Below are positions 14,743-22,931 of a stretch of 36,013 nucleotides of DNA, piece by piece. The notes beneath the pieces are model-generated. The model saw nothing but the letters and a program-made list of their open reading frames with translations, was not told where the DNA came from and made no database searches. Where the stretch lies: positions 296,241-332,253 of the forward strand of contig JASEET010000001.1 of NCBI GenBank assembly GCA_030019335.1, written 5' to 3'. This stretch comes from Candidatus Bathyarchaeia archaeon (GTDB taxonomy: Archaea > Thermoproteota > Bathyarchaeia > Bathyarchaeales > Bathycorpusculaceae). Each line of letters opens with the position of its first letter. The first letter of the stretch is position 1. A program made the translations under genes and the position numbers.

Positions 14743-16176
14743 ATGGTTGTCAGCAGAGAGGAAATGCAAGAAATAGTGAAAAAATACAAAGAGCCCATCG
14801 GGTTAAATTTAGGTTCTCATTCAGCTTTGGATGCTTGGGGAGGACAACGCAACTACGGTTTAAGAAGCATAATCTACACAACGCCAAGCAGAGCACGAAT
14901 TTACCTTCAAAATCCCATGGTCGGCAAACCAGATGAATCTGTAGAAAATTTACCAAGCCTTGTAAGGAGAGACCTACGCGTTGTAAACGACTCAAAAGAC
15001 ATAAGAAAAACTGATGACTGGAGAAGCCTCATACTAATCCTTGACAGGTACTCAGACATAGTCAAAAATGTTGATGAACTGGTCAATCTGGAATGTTTGC
15101 AGATTCCAAACAGGGCTTTCTCAGTTTATGTTGGCGGAGACGAATACTGCAGCGTAATCGAGAACAAATTTGCAGTCCCAATAGTTGGTTCGAGAACTCT
15201 CCTAAAAATAGAAAACAGAGGCGAAATCGAAAAAGACTATTACTGGTTTGCAGAGCAAGCCGGCATCCCATACCCAAAATCCTACCAATACGAAGTTCAT
15301 GAAGGCGGAATAAGATTTAAAGAACCAATTGATGAGCCCATGCTTCTAAAGGCTGAGCACGCCCATAGAGCCTTCGAAAGAGAATTCATCTTCGCTGCAA
15401 ATTCACAACACCTAGAGGAAAAAGTAGCACGAGAAGTTGAGGCTGGAAACCTAAACAGAGAAGGCTTAGAAAACGGTCGTGTTGAACAAATTGTGTTAGG
15501 ACCGCATGCCAACTTTAACTTCTTCTTTTCGCCTTTAGACGCAAAAAGCGATTGGGGAGATGTAGACGACTGGTTTACAAAACTCTACAATGTAAGCATG
15601 GAAGAGGCAAGGATCTGCTTAGCCAACCAGCTTCTGTCGGTAGATGAGCGAAGAGAAACCATACTTGACGGTTTGAAAAGGCTTCCAATAGATGTTCAAC
15701 AAAAAATAAGAAAGATTCCATCCTTCGAGGTTACAGCCCACGCCATTTTAAGCCTTAGAGAATCACTCTTAAAGGATATTCACCGTTACGCAGACCGTTT
15801 CATGCTTTCGTGCCGAGAACACGCTTATCCAGGAATAATCGGCGCATGGTGCCTACAGACGTTAATTACATGGGACCGCGTATCCAAATACGAATTGAAA
15901 ACCGCGATTAAGCTGGATTTCACAAGCGGTGTAGAAGCCAAAACAGCAGCAGACTACGGCTTATACGACGTGCCTGAAGAAAGAGACCCATACATGCACA
16001 TCCCAGTAACACAAGACATTGCTTTAAGGCATGGGGGAGGAACAAACGTTCACATGGGCATAGGCTCCCAATACGCAAACGCAAAATACAAGAAGCCCAT
16101 GAGCATGGGAGACCGCATAGCCCTAGAAATCAGAAGAGCCTGGAAAACAAACCAACTACACGAAATAGTCACTTAA
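14743..16176 (+). CDS. purP: PurP-family formate-dependent FAICAR synthetase-like ATP-grasp enzyme
   Basis: PurP makes FAICAR from AICAR, formate and ATP in archaeal purine synthesis. Matching segments are NLGSHSALDAW and NPMVGKP-type loops at the N-terminus (DUF1246), VPIVGSRTLLKIENR, the ATP-grasp core, HANFNFFFSPL, and the ending GAWCLQTL...HGGGTNVHMGIGSQYANAKYKKPMSMGDRIALEI (DUF1297). At 477 residues it is over 100 longer than Methanocaldococcus PurP (about 360). Much of the excess seems to lie in the middle and before the HGGGTNVH segment. It may be a PurP variant or a paralogue with another substrate. Its stop codon overlaps that of the convergent purC gene by 3-4 nt. Confidence 0.82.
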   Translation: MVVSREEMQEIVKKYKEPIGLNLGSHSALDAWGGQRNYGLRSIIYTTPSRARIYLQNPMVGKPDESVENLPSLVRRDLRVVNDSKDIRKTDDWRSLILILDRYSDIVKNVDELVNLECLQIPNRAFSVYVGGDEYCSVIENKFAVPIVGSRTLLKIENRGEIEKDYYWFAEQAGIPYPKSYQYEVHEGGIRFKEPIDEPMLLKAEHAHRAFEREFIFAANSQHLEEKVAREVEAGNLNREGLENGRVEQIVLGPHANFNFFFSPLDAKSDWGDVDDWFTKLYNVSMEEARICLANQLLSVDERRETILDGLKRLPIDVQQKIRKIPSFEVTAHAILSLRESLLKDIHRYADRFMLSCREHAYPGIIGAWCLQTLITWDRVSKYELKTAIKLDFTSGVEAKTAADYGLYDVPEERDPYMHIPVTQDIALRHGGGTNVHMGIGSQYANAKYKKPMSMGDRIALEIRRAWKTNQLHEIVT

Positions 16177-17228
16177 TTTGTATCTACATAATTCCTATAT
16201 TTTTTAATTACATCTGCAAGACGAAGGACATCAAACAGTTTCCGATTTGTTAACTCGTTTGTTGCAGCCATATACATCTCGCTTATTATAACTTTTAAGG
16301 CTGGGTCAAGTTTCGGAGGATTAGATTTGCATAGTTTTCTCCAGTCTTGAATTCCTTCAGTTTCCGCTCTTTTCTTCGCCTCTTCAACATCCCTATGCCA
16401 GTCTGTTTTCCTATAAAATTGTCTGGCTATTTCCTTGCTCACATGCAACCCATCATAAGTGAACCTGCACTCGTCAAGGGTTCCAACAACATCAACAACC
16501 ATAAGCCTTCTTTCAGGGTCAAAAGCCAATTCTACTTTTCCATCCTCGTTCTCCAAACCAGCTTTGGACGCAATCCGCGTTATTGTTTCGTCCACTTTTA
16601 AAAGCAGAGCCTTAACCTCTTCTAACTCTTCATCTGTCAAGCCAGCAATTTTTCGTGTTTCTTCCCATGTGACATATCTGTCTTTTTCCTCAAGTTTTGT
16701 GCTTGCATCAAAAATCGGCTTTGAAAGCCTTTCTCCAGGTTTCGGATAATGGTCTAAGCCTAAGTCTTCAACGGTGATTAAGCCTTTCTCAAGTCTTTTA
16801 AATATCGAAGAACCTTCTGGGAGCCCATTTCTGTACATTATTTCAAGCGGAATCAGATAGTTTTTGAGGCTTGGCGTGAACATGCCATAATCATGTTTGA
16901 CTTTTCCATCCTCCTTGTAGGTTTTAGGTCTAAACACATTAACTAAATTAAACTCCATAATGTTTGTTGACTGCTCCACCTCTTCAAAAGATACAAGCCT
17001 TCCATCTTTGGCGACTAATCCTCTGTAATGGGTTTTTATACCCTTTTCTTCAAGTCTTTCAAAGCAGTAGGCGCCCATTAGGCATAAGGCAGCTCCTTTA
17101 CCTTCAATTTGATCTGGCATTTCACCCCAGTCAAAAACCGAGTAACGGTCTGAAAAATGAAATCTTCCAATACCCATAGCGTCTTTTGTCGGTTTCTTAA
17201 TTACTTCTAGGTCTTTTACACTACCCAT
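16173..17228 (-). CDS. purC: SAICAR synthetase, long archaeal type
   Basis: PurC joins CAIR and aspartate with ATP. Landmarks are GIGRFHFSDRYSVFDWGEMPDQIEGKG (the substrate and nucleotide entry motif 'f.DriSvFD'), then NIMEFNLVNVFRP, PLEIMYRNGLPEGSS (the conserved 'iE.i.R....GS') and LAFDPERRLMVVDVVGTLDECRF. At 351 residues it is longer than bacterial PurC (about 240), with a C-terminal extension seen in some archaeal forms. It starts 9 nt behind purE on the minus strand, so the two form an operon. Its 3' end touches purP from the other side. Confidence 0.92.
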   Translation of the reverse strand: MGSVKDLEVIKKPTKDAMGIGRFHFSDRYSVFDWGEMPDQIEGKGAALCLMGAYCFERLEEKGIKTHYRGLVAKDGRLVSFEEVEQSTNIMEFNLVNVFRPKTYKEDGKVKHDYGMFTPSLKNYLIPLEIMYRNGLPEGSSIFKRLEKGLITVEDLGLDHYPKPGERLSKPIFDASTKLEEKDRYVTWEETRKIAGLTDEELEEVKALLLKVDETITRIASKAGLENEDGKVELAFDPERRLMVVDVVGTLDECRFTYDGLHVSKEIARQFYRKTDWHRDVEEAKKRAETEGIQDWRKLCKSNPPKLDPALKVIISEMYMAATNELTNRKLFDVLRLADVIKKYRNYVDTN

Positions 17229-17237
17229 GGCTTTGCA

Positions 17238-17726
17238 CTACTTCAACTTTTTAACAGACTCATCAGCCCTTTCAATTTCTCCCTTTTTCGCCAACTGATA
17301 CTCTCTAACACGTTTTGCTAATTCTTGATCTTCAACGGCGAAAATTTTTGCAGCAGCAATAGCAGCTCCTTCAGGCTCAATCGTCACAACAGAACCTATT
17401 CCGCTCGGAACCCTAAGTGAAGAGTATATGTCTGCTCCCCCGAACTTTTCCGAGTATGGGGGACAAGCAATAACAGGCTTTGTAGTGTTTGCATCAACAA
17501 AAGCGCTTAAAGCATTGGATCTTCCCGCAACCGTGACGTGAACAACCCTTTCCTCTTCATATTCCCTCAGAATCTCTAAAACTTTCTCCGGAGTCTTGTG
17601 AGCAGAAGCCACACGAAACTCATAACTTAAGCCTAAAACTTTCAAATGTTTGGCTATTCTACTGGAAAACTCAAAGTCTTTTCTGGAACCCATCAGTATG
17701 ATAACTTTCTTTTCCATATTTTTCAC
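17238..17726 (-). CDS. purE: PurE, AIR carboxylase / N5-CAIR mutase
   Basis: PurE forms CAIR, the substrate of the adjacent PurC. Motifs are IILMGSRKDFEF (phosphate-binding loop 'GS.sD'), VASAHKTPE (catalytic histidine), VAGRSNALSAFVDANTTKPVIACP and GGADIYSSLRVPSG. 'AGRSNALS' replaces the usual 'aGgaAHLpGm' of bacterial class I PurE, so this is a divergent type. The start may be GTG 17726 or ATG 17717. A TATA-like TTATAAAA (minus strand, 17734-17741) lies so close that transcription is probably leaderless near the ATG. The divergent gene at 17814 uses the same intergenic region. Confidence 0.9.
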   Translation of the reverse strand: MKNMEKKVIILMGSRKDFEFSSRIAKHLKVLGLSYEFRVASAHKTPEKVLEILREYEEERVVHVTVAGRSNALSAFVDANTTKPVIACPPYSEKFGGADIYSSLRVPSGIGSVVTIEPEGAAIAAAKIFAVEDQELAKRVREYQLAKKGEIERADESVKKLK

Positions 17727-17813
17727 TTCACAGTTTTATAATGCTACAAAAGCTTAACGCACTAATTAAATTTTTAAGCTAGAAATTCAGTTTCGATTTT
17801 GGGGAAAACACAC

Positions 17814-18128
17814 ATGTCTTCCAAAAGAAGGCGTAGGAGAAGCATAATAGACGAATTATTTGGAGGCTCTATATTCAACGAAATGGAAACATTTTTCGAT
17901 GAATCTCCAAAAAGCGGATACTCCATAAACATAACACAAACTCCGGAAGGAACGAAGGTTCGAGTCAAGGTTGGAAAAGACACAAACGTAAACACGCTAA
18001 GGAAACAACTTCAACAACAATATCCAAACGCGGAAATAGAGATAGAAGGCGGCAAAAAAGAGCCGCTAATCAGAGAAATATCAACAAAAACCATCAAACA
18101 AGAAAACGAAAATCAAAACCATAAATAG
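17814..18128 (+). CDS. Conserved-looking small basic protein of unknown function
   Basis: The 104-residue protein starts with a run of Lys and Arg (SSKRRRRRSIIDELFGG). It continues with an acidic amphipathic stretch, then a beta-rich part with GYSINITQTPEGTKVRVKVG and a helix, LRKQLQQQYPNAEIEIEGG, before a charged tail. I cannot name the family. The middle part vaguely recalls small heat-shock-like beta strands, which is too weak to assign. ATG 17814 is preferred to an in-frame TTG at 17799, because a TATA-like TTTTTAAG at 17771-17778 predicts transcription from near 17800. It is divergent from purE. Confidence 0.6.
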   Translation: MSSKRRRRRSIIDELFGGSIFNEMETFFDESPKSGYSINITQTPEGTKVRVKVGKDTNVNTLRKQLQQQYPNAEIEIEGGKKEPLIREISTKTIKQENENQNHK

Positions 18129-18162
18129 CCCCACATCTTAAACCAAAAACTAATTTTAAACC

Positions 18163-18170
18163 CTTATAGC
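18163..18170 (+). promoter_or_regulatory. TATA box for tRNA-Pro
   Basis: CTTATAGC at 18163-18170, preceded by TTTTAAAC, predicts transcription from about 18192. That is 12 nt before the mature 5' end of the tRNA. Confidence 0.45.
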
Positions 18171-18203
18171 CATAAACTTTATTGAAAGCCACTTTCAGTC
18201 TAT

Positions 18204-18279
18204 GGGGTCGTCGTCTAGTTTGGTCAAGGATACCAGCCTGGGGCGCTGGCGATCCGGGGTTCAAATCCCCGCGACCCCA
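18204..18279 (+). tRNA. tRNA-Pro (anticodon GGG)
   Basis: The acceptor stem GGGGTCG pairs fully with CGACCCC (18272-18278), followed by discriminator A18279; CCA is not encoded. The anticodon arm is CCAGC-CTGGGGC-GCTGG, giving anticodon GGG for proline. The T arm CGGGG-TTCAAAT-CCCCG pairs perfectly. No intron is present. Decayed accessory genes start about 120 nt downstream, which fits a tRNA-linked insertion hotspot, although I found no second copy of the tRNA 3' end to mark a right border. Confidence 0.96.
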
Positions 18280-18419
18280 TATTTAAGCAAGAGTTAAAAT
18301 AAGTTTGGAGAGTTGGTGAAATAATGTTAGCTACTCAGTTCTTATAAATTGTTAAACACTAGATACGTTGACAGTCGAGCAGTCTAGAAGGCAGTGTGTT
18401 ATGCGAAAGGTTAAAACTG

Positions 18420-18662
18420 GTGAAAGTTCTTTTAATCTTTGTGAGGCTAGATGAATTGAAGACTGGGCTTTTAACTCCTGAAGAGAAGAAACTCCTTACT
18501 AAAGCCGCATCTTTAATGGATGAGTTGATTGAGACGCTTGAGGTTATGTCTGATGAGGAAATGGTTCAAGACTTGAAGAAAGCGTTAAAAGAGGTTAAGG
18601 AAGACAAGATGATACCTTTAGGCGAACTTATCAAGGAGTTAAATCTTGAAGCCGAAATTTAA
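18420..18662 (+). CDS. RelB-like antitoxin
   Basis: This small acidic helical protein (core about 70 residues, LKTGLLTPEEKKLLTKAASLMDELIETLEVM) has the look of archaeal RelB antitoxins. It ends in the short toxin-wrapping segment PLGELIKELNLEAEI. The downstream RelE-like frame starts inside its last codons (17-nt overlap), with AAGGAG well placed in this gene's 3' end. The start is uncertain: GTG 18420 has GAAAGG about 10 nt upstream, GTG 18441 gives MRLDELKTG, and GTG 18396 is also open. A TATA-like CTTATAAA lies near 18340-18347. The frame is intact, unlike its toxin. Confidence 0.6.
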   Translation: MKVLLIFVRLDELKTGLLTPEEKKLLTKAASLMDELIETLEVMSDEEMVQDLKKALKEVKEDKMIPLGELIKELNLEAEI

Positions 18663-18901
18663 AATCGAGTTTACTCCTCGCTTTAGAAGAAAATTTAAGG
18701 CTTTAAACAAGCTTACACAGATTAGAATTTTACATGAGATAAAATTGTTAGAAGATAATCCGTATCTGGGAAGCCGTTGCATGGAATCTGGAGTGGAATA
18801 TATTCGCTCAGAATAAGCAATTACCGAGTGCCTATCAAGTATCAGAAGACAAGGTATTTCTGCTAACCGTCGGCCATCGAAAGGCCATTTATAGAAAATG
18901 A
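18646..18901 (+). pseudogene. RelE-family toxin, broken by two frameshifts
   Basis: TTG 18646, with AAGGAG at 18633-18638, opens a frame that reads like RelE: KPKFKIEFTPRFRRKFKAL and then NPYLGSRCMESGVEYIR, stopping at 18814. The next frame continues the expected sequence ISNYRV (around 18813-18830). The third frame gives YQVSEDKVFLLTVGHRKAIYRK to a stop at 18899-18901. All three frames together rebuild a standard RelE of about 84 residues, ending in the usual 'H.....Y' tail. Two single-base changes therefore inactivate the toxin. RelE cleaves mRNA on the ribosome when active. Confidence 0.75.
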
Positions 18902-18989
18902 AGGGAAATTGCAGTAAATGCGAGAACAAGAATTAAATGGAAAATGTTAACCCATACAATGTCCCTTTTATACTTTCAAGTGTTAGGCT

Positions 18990-20086
18990 ATGACTTCGAA
19001 CAAAACGGAAAAGACTACAAAAATCAAAGTGAGAAAAGTTGAAAAACCGCCCTACCTTATTGACCGACTAAGCTTCGACGCTTCCACAGTAAGAACATAA
19101 TTTTTGAAAGAGTAATGTGGGATTCATCATGGGAAGGCTACAAGCAAATGTATGATGAAAACGTGTTTAACATAATTGCAAATAGAAAGCTTGGCTATTC
19201 AAGAGTTGACTTTGCATTAGCCTATGCCTCTTGGATAGTGCATGATACTTTTGAAGGCGGTTTTTCATGGAAGAAAATCAAACCGTTTGGAACTTCAGCA
19301 GCCTCGATTGGAATTGATTGGACAAAAATGAAATATGAAGTTGATGATGCGTGTAAAATGAGCAGTTATGTAAAGCGAGCGGCAAGGCTTTTCGGCGCAT
19401 CACTCGTTGGAATCTGCAAGCTTAACAGAAACTGGCTATACGCAGACGTTGACATTCCAGAGAAATTTGAAAATGTTATCGTTATGACGGTTGAAATGGA
19501 TGCGGATGGAATTGCAACTTCTCCGGCTGCTCCTGCCGCGGCTGCCACTGGAGTGGGCTACTCAAAAATGGCTTTTATGCTCGCATGCATGGGCGAATTC
19601 ATCCGAAATCTCGGATACGAAGCGATCCAGTGTGGAAATGATACTGCACTAAGTATTCTACTTGCGATTGACGCTGGACTAGGAGAACTAGGTCGCAACG
19701 GCTTATTGATAACTCCTCAATACGGTCAAGAGTTAGACTCTGCAAGATTTTCACAGACCTTCCACTGAAACCCGACAAACCCATAGAGTTCGGCGTAAAA
19801 GAATTCTGCAAAAAATGCATTATGCGCTGAACATTGCGAGACAGACGCGATTTCTATGGATGATGAGCCAAGCTTCGAAGTAGCATGTCGATCCAATAAT
19901 CCAAGAGCATTGAAGTGGTATGTTGATGTTGAACGATGCTACCTTTACTGGTGCGAAAACGGCATAGACTGCTCCACATGCATAAAAGTTTGCCCATATA
20001 ACATCGCATCAGCGGGAAAAGCAAATCTTCGCCCAGAAGAATTTTGGAAACAGCATAAACCGAAAACGAAAATAAAAAGAAAGTAA
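18990..20086 (+). pseudogene. Reductive-dehalogenase-like (RdhA/QueG-type) iron-sulfur protein, three frame breaks
   Basis: Four reading frames join into one protein of about 365 residues. Frame one is ATG 18990 to the stop at 19098. The second reads IIFERVMWDSSWEGY to about 19725. The third reads RVRLCKIFTDLPLKPDKPIEFGVKEF to about 19825. The fourth runs from CAEHCETDAI to the stop at 20084-20086. Rejoined, it shows a corrinoid-binding-type core (LGELGRNGLLITP), then two 4Fe-4S sites, C-x2-C-x2-C-x3-C and CENGIDCSTCIKVCP. This fits reductive dehalogenases and related epoxyqueuosine reductases. No Tat signal is present, so the ancestor was probably cytoplasmic. Each break is a small indel. 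Confidence 0.75.
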
Positions 20087-20107
20087 TAGTCAATACGAAG
20101 AAAAGCC

Positions 20108-21361
20108 ATGTCAACAGTTATTGAAGATATAATTGCGAGAAAAGTTTTCAACAATCGTGGAGAAGAAACTATAGAAGTTGACGTTGTAACAACTTCAAGT
20201 TTTGGAAGAGCTTCGGCTCCCGCTGGAGAAAGCCGTGGAAAAGCTGAGGTGGTTTATTACCCTAAAGGCGGAGTGGACCAAGCGATTAAAAAAGTTGAAG
20301 AGCTTATAGCTCCTGAACTTGTTGGATTAAACTCAGATTTTCAAGAAGAAATCGATAGAACGCTGCATGAAATAGACAGCGCGAAAGATTTTAGGGTTAT
20401 AGGCGGAAACACAGCCTTTGCCATTTCACTAGCAACCGCTGAAGCTGCAGCAAATTCTTACGGTTTACTCCTCTTCCAGTATCTAGGCGGATACATCGCC
20501 CATGAACTACCCTACCCCCTCGGAAACGTAATAAGCGGCGGAAAACACACTCAAGGGAAAACTCCAGACATACAAGAATTCTTGGTTCTTCCTCAAGGAG
20601 CTGAATCCTTTTTGGAAGCCGCAACAGCGAACGCTCAAATCCATAGGAGAGTAGGCGCCATGTTAATAAGAAAGAATAAGCTTTTTGGTGGCGGAAGAAG
20701 CGATGAAGGAGCTTGGGTTGCAAACGTTGGAGATGTGGAGGCTTTAGAAGTTTTGGCTGATGCGTGCGAAGAAGTTAGCAATACGTTAGGTTTTGAATGC
20801 AGTTTAGGCGTTGACGTTGCAGCCTCCTCTCTATGGAACGCTAAAAGGAAAAGCTACGTTTATCAGACAGAAGGGAAAAAGCGAGACTCAGGTGAACAAT
20901 TAGAGTTTATTCTGAGGCTTATCAAGAAATATCATCTCGTCTATGTTGAAGACCCCTTCCATGAAGAAGACTACAGAAATTTTGCAGAACTCACAAAAAA
21001 AGCCAAAAATTGCTTGATTTGCGGCGACGACCTATTCGCCACAAACAATGAAAGATTAAACCACGGAATAAAAATGCATGCGGCCAATGCAACTATAATA
21101 AAAGTGAATCAAGTTGGCACGCTTACTGATGCTTGGGAAACTATTGAAACGGCGAAGAGAGCTGGATGTGTCCCAGTCATGGCGCATCGTTCAGGTGACA
21201 CATGCGATTGGCACATAGCCCATTTAGCCGTAGCCTTCAAGTGTCCAATAATAAAGACGGGGATTGTTGAAGGAGCAAGAATAGCGAAGATAAACGAACT
21301 GATAAGAATGGAAGAATATTTAGGGGATAGAGCTAAAATGGCTGATCTCCAGATATTTTAG
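20108..21361 (+). CDS. eno: Enolase
   Basis: Enolase interconverts 2-phosphoglycerate and phosphoenolpyruvate. Catalytic positions are all visible: H147 in ISGGKH, E157 in IQEFLVLP, a glutamate in SDEGAWV, acidic metal ligands in VEDPF and CGDDL, K332 in the signature IIKVNQVGTLTDA, and the MAHRSGDT loop. Some loops differ from textbook enolase (GGKHTQGKTPD in place of GG.HA.N..D; SAPAGESRG in place of SVPSGASTG). The length of 417 is normal. It begins the long core operon. rpsB follows 12 nt later and its ribosome-binding site touches the eno stop codon. Confidence 0.94.
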   Translation: MSTVIEDIIARKVFNNRGEETIEVDVVTTSSFGRASAPAGESRGKAEVVYYPKGGVDQAIKKVEELIAPELVGLNSDFQEEIDRTLHEIDSAKDFRVIGGNTAFAISLATAEAAANSYGLLLFQYLGGYIAHELPYPLGNVISGGKHTQGKTPDIQEFLVLPQGAESFLEAATANAQIHRRVGAMLIRKNKLFGGGRSDEGAWVANVGDVEALEVLADACEEVSNTLGFECSLGVDVAASSLWNAKRKSYVYQTEGKKRDSGEQLEFILRLIKKYHLVYVEDPFHEEDYRNFAELTKKAKNCLICGDDLFATNNERLNHGIKMHAANATIIKVNQVGTLTDAWETIETAKRAGCVPVMAHRSGDTCDWHIAHLAVAFKCPIIKTGIVEGARIAKINELIRMEEYLGDRAKMADLQIF

Positions 21362-21373
21362 GAGAGGAAAAAG

Positions 21374-22069
21374 TTGTCTGAAACAGGAGAAAATAAAGAA
21401 ATTAAAGATGAAAAGTTTGGAAAAGAAGGAGAAACACCAAGTGTAAGCATGGAGGAAGAGCTTCTATTACCGCAAGATATGCTTCTCTCCGCGGGGATAC
21501 ACATCGGAACGAGAATGAAGACGAAGGACATGGAACAATTCATATACCGCGTTAGACCAGACGGCTTATTCGTTTTAGACGTTAAAAAGACAGACGAACG
21601 GATAAGAATAGCAGCAAAATTTCTAGCCAGATTTGAACCGTCAAAAATCGCCGCATCTGCAGCCAGACTTTACGCACAAGACCCTGTTAGAAAATTCTGC
21701 GAAGTAACCGGAGGAATTCCCATAGCAGGACGCTTTACTCCAGGACTTTTATCAAACCCATTATATTCTAATCGCATCGAACCAGACGTTTTAATCGTAT
21801 CTGACCCAAGGGCGGATTCCCAAGCAGTCAAAGAAGCATCTTCAACAGGCATACCCGTAGTAGCCCTATGTAGCACAGACAACGACTTTTCAGGGATAGA
21901 CCTAGTGATTCCAACAAACAACAAGGGTAGAAGAGCTTTAGCCGTTATCTACTGGCTTCTAGCAAGGCAAATATTGCGGGAGAGAGGTCAACTGCCGCTG
22001 GATAAAGATTTACCCTTAACAGTTGATGATTTTGAGGCTAAGCTTTCAAGGGAAGAGGAGTCAGGCTAG
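21374..22069 (+). CDS. rpsB: Small-subunit ribosomal protein S2 (archaeal uS2)
   Basis: The protein binds the 30S subunit between head and body. Archaeal uS2 features are [90 protein letters not shown] and [23 protein letters not shown] charged N-terminal tail of about 35 residues precedes the core. TTG 21374 has GGAGAGG at 21361-21367 upstream. Its place between eno and the Memo gene matches a widespread archaeal gene order (rpoN-rpoK-eno-rpsB-memo-mvk). The stop is 2 nt before the next start. Confidence 0.96.
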   Translation: MSETGENKEIKDEKFGKEGETPSVSMEEELLLPQDMLLSAGIHIGTRMKTKDMEQFIYRVRPDGLFVLDVKKTDERIRIAAKFLARFEPSKIAASAARLYAQDPVRKFCEVTGGIPIAGRFTPGLLSNPLYSNRIEPDVLIVSDPRADSQAVKEASSTGIPVVALCSTDNDFSGIDLVIPTNNKGRRALAVIYWLLARQILRERGQLPLDKDLPLTVDDFEAKLSREEESG

Positions 22070-22071
22070 GG

Positions 22072-22923
22072 ATGGTGAAGATTCGGCGTCCATGCCAAGC
22101 CGGAGCCTTCTATGCAGGAACAGCTGAATCGTTAAAGAGCCAGATAGAAAATTGTTTTCTCCACGAACTTGGACCCGGAAAAATCCCGGAAGTTGCCAAA
22201 ACTGGTCCAAGACAGGTGATAGGTTTAGTTTGTCCACATGCAGGTTACATGTTTTCGGGTCCTGTGGCAGCCCACGCCTATTATAAGCTAGCTTTAGACG
22301 GTAAACCTGACGTTGTGGTTCTTTTCGGACCAAATCATGCGGGTTATGGCAGCGCTTTGGCTGTTATGAATGAGGGTTTTTGGCGTACACCTTTAGGTGA
22401 TGTTAAAGTAGATAGCGAACTGGCTACCAGAATTACGCATGAATCACGTATTGTTGATGTGGATGATTCCGCCCACCGTTTTGAACATTCAATTGAGGTT
22501 CAGCTTCCGTTTCTTCAGTATCTTTATGGTTCAGATTTCAAGATTGTGCCCATCTGCTTTTTGATGCAGGATTTATCCTCAGCCAGAGAGGTCGGGCAAG
22601 CTGTAGCCAAAGTTTTGGCCGGGAAAAACGCGGTTATCATAGCTTCTTCAGATATGACGCATTATGAGCCGCAGGAAAATGCGAAAAAGAAGGATGAGAT
22701 GGCGCTTGAAGCAGTTGAGGCTATGGATGAAGCAAAATTTTACTCGGTTATTGAAGCTCATCGCGTAAGTGCTTGCGGTTATGGTCCAATAGCTGCTTTG
22801 ATTACCGCTGCGAAGATTTTGGGGGCGAAAGAGGCAAAATTATTATGTTATAAGACTAGTGGAGATGTTATTGGCGACTACTCAAGTGTGGTTGGGTATG
22901 CCGCTGTGTGCTTCACAAAATAG
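22072..22923 (+). CDS. MEMO1-family protein
   Basis: The 283-residue protein belongs to the Memo family, a dioxygenase-like fold whose archaeal role is unsettled. Conserved strings are RRPCQAGAFYAG at the start, VCPHAGYMFSGPVAAHAYY, LFGPNHAGYG (metal-binding histidines), EHSIEVQLPFLQYLYG, IIASSDMTHYE and ACGYGPIAALI. Its fixed place between rpsB and mevalonate kinase is widespread in archaea and is the main hint at a link to translation or isoprenoid synthesis. ATG 22072 follows rpsB by 2 nt. Confidence 0.92.
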   Translation: MVKIRRPCQAGAFYAGTAESLKSQIENCFLHELGPGKIPEVAKTGPRQVIGLVCPHAGYMFSGPVAAHAYYKLALDGKPDVVVLFGPNHAGYGSALAVMNEGFWRTPLGDVKVDSELATRITHESRIVDVDDSAHRFEHSIEVQLPFLQYLYGSDFKIVPICFLMQDLSSAREVGQAVAKVLAGKNAVIIASSDMTHYEPQENAKKKDEMALEAVEAMDEAKFYSVIEAHRVSACGYGPIAALITAAKILGAKEAKLLCYKTSGDVIGDYSSVVGYAAVCFTK

Positions 22924-22931
22924 TGGTATGG

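Noticed and set aside
18324-18347. Tiny frame MLATQFL with a GGTGA before it, after tRNA-Pro
   Set aside because: Seven codons only, ending inside the TATA-like sequence for relB; no support as a leader peptide.
18990-20086. Programmed frameshifting in the RdhA-like gene
   Set aside because: Three separate breaks without slippery-site plus structure, beside another broken gene (RelE), point to decay.
20108-21361. Enolase loops deviating from textbook motifs, possible non-enolase paralogue
   Set aside because: All catalytic residues are present and the gene sits in the conserved eno-rpsB-memo context.
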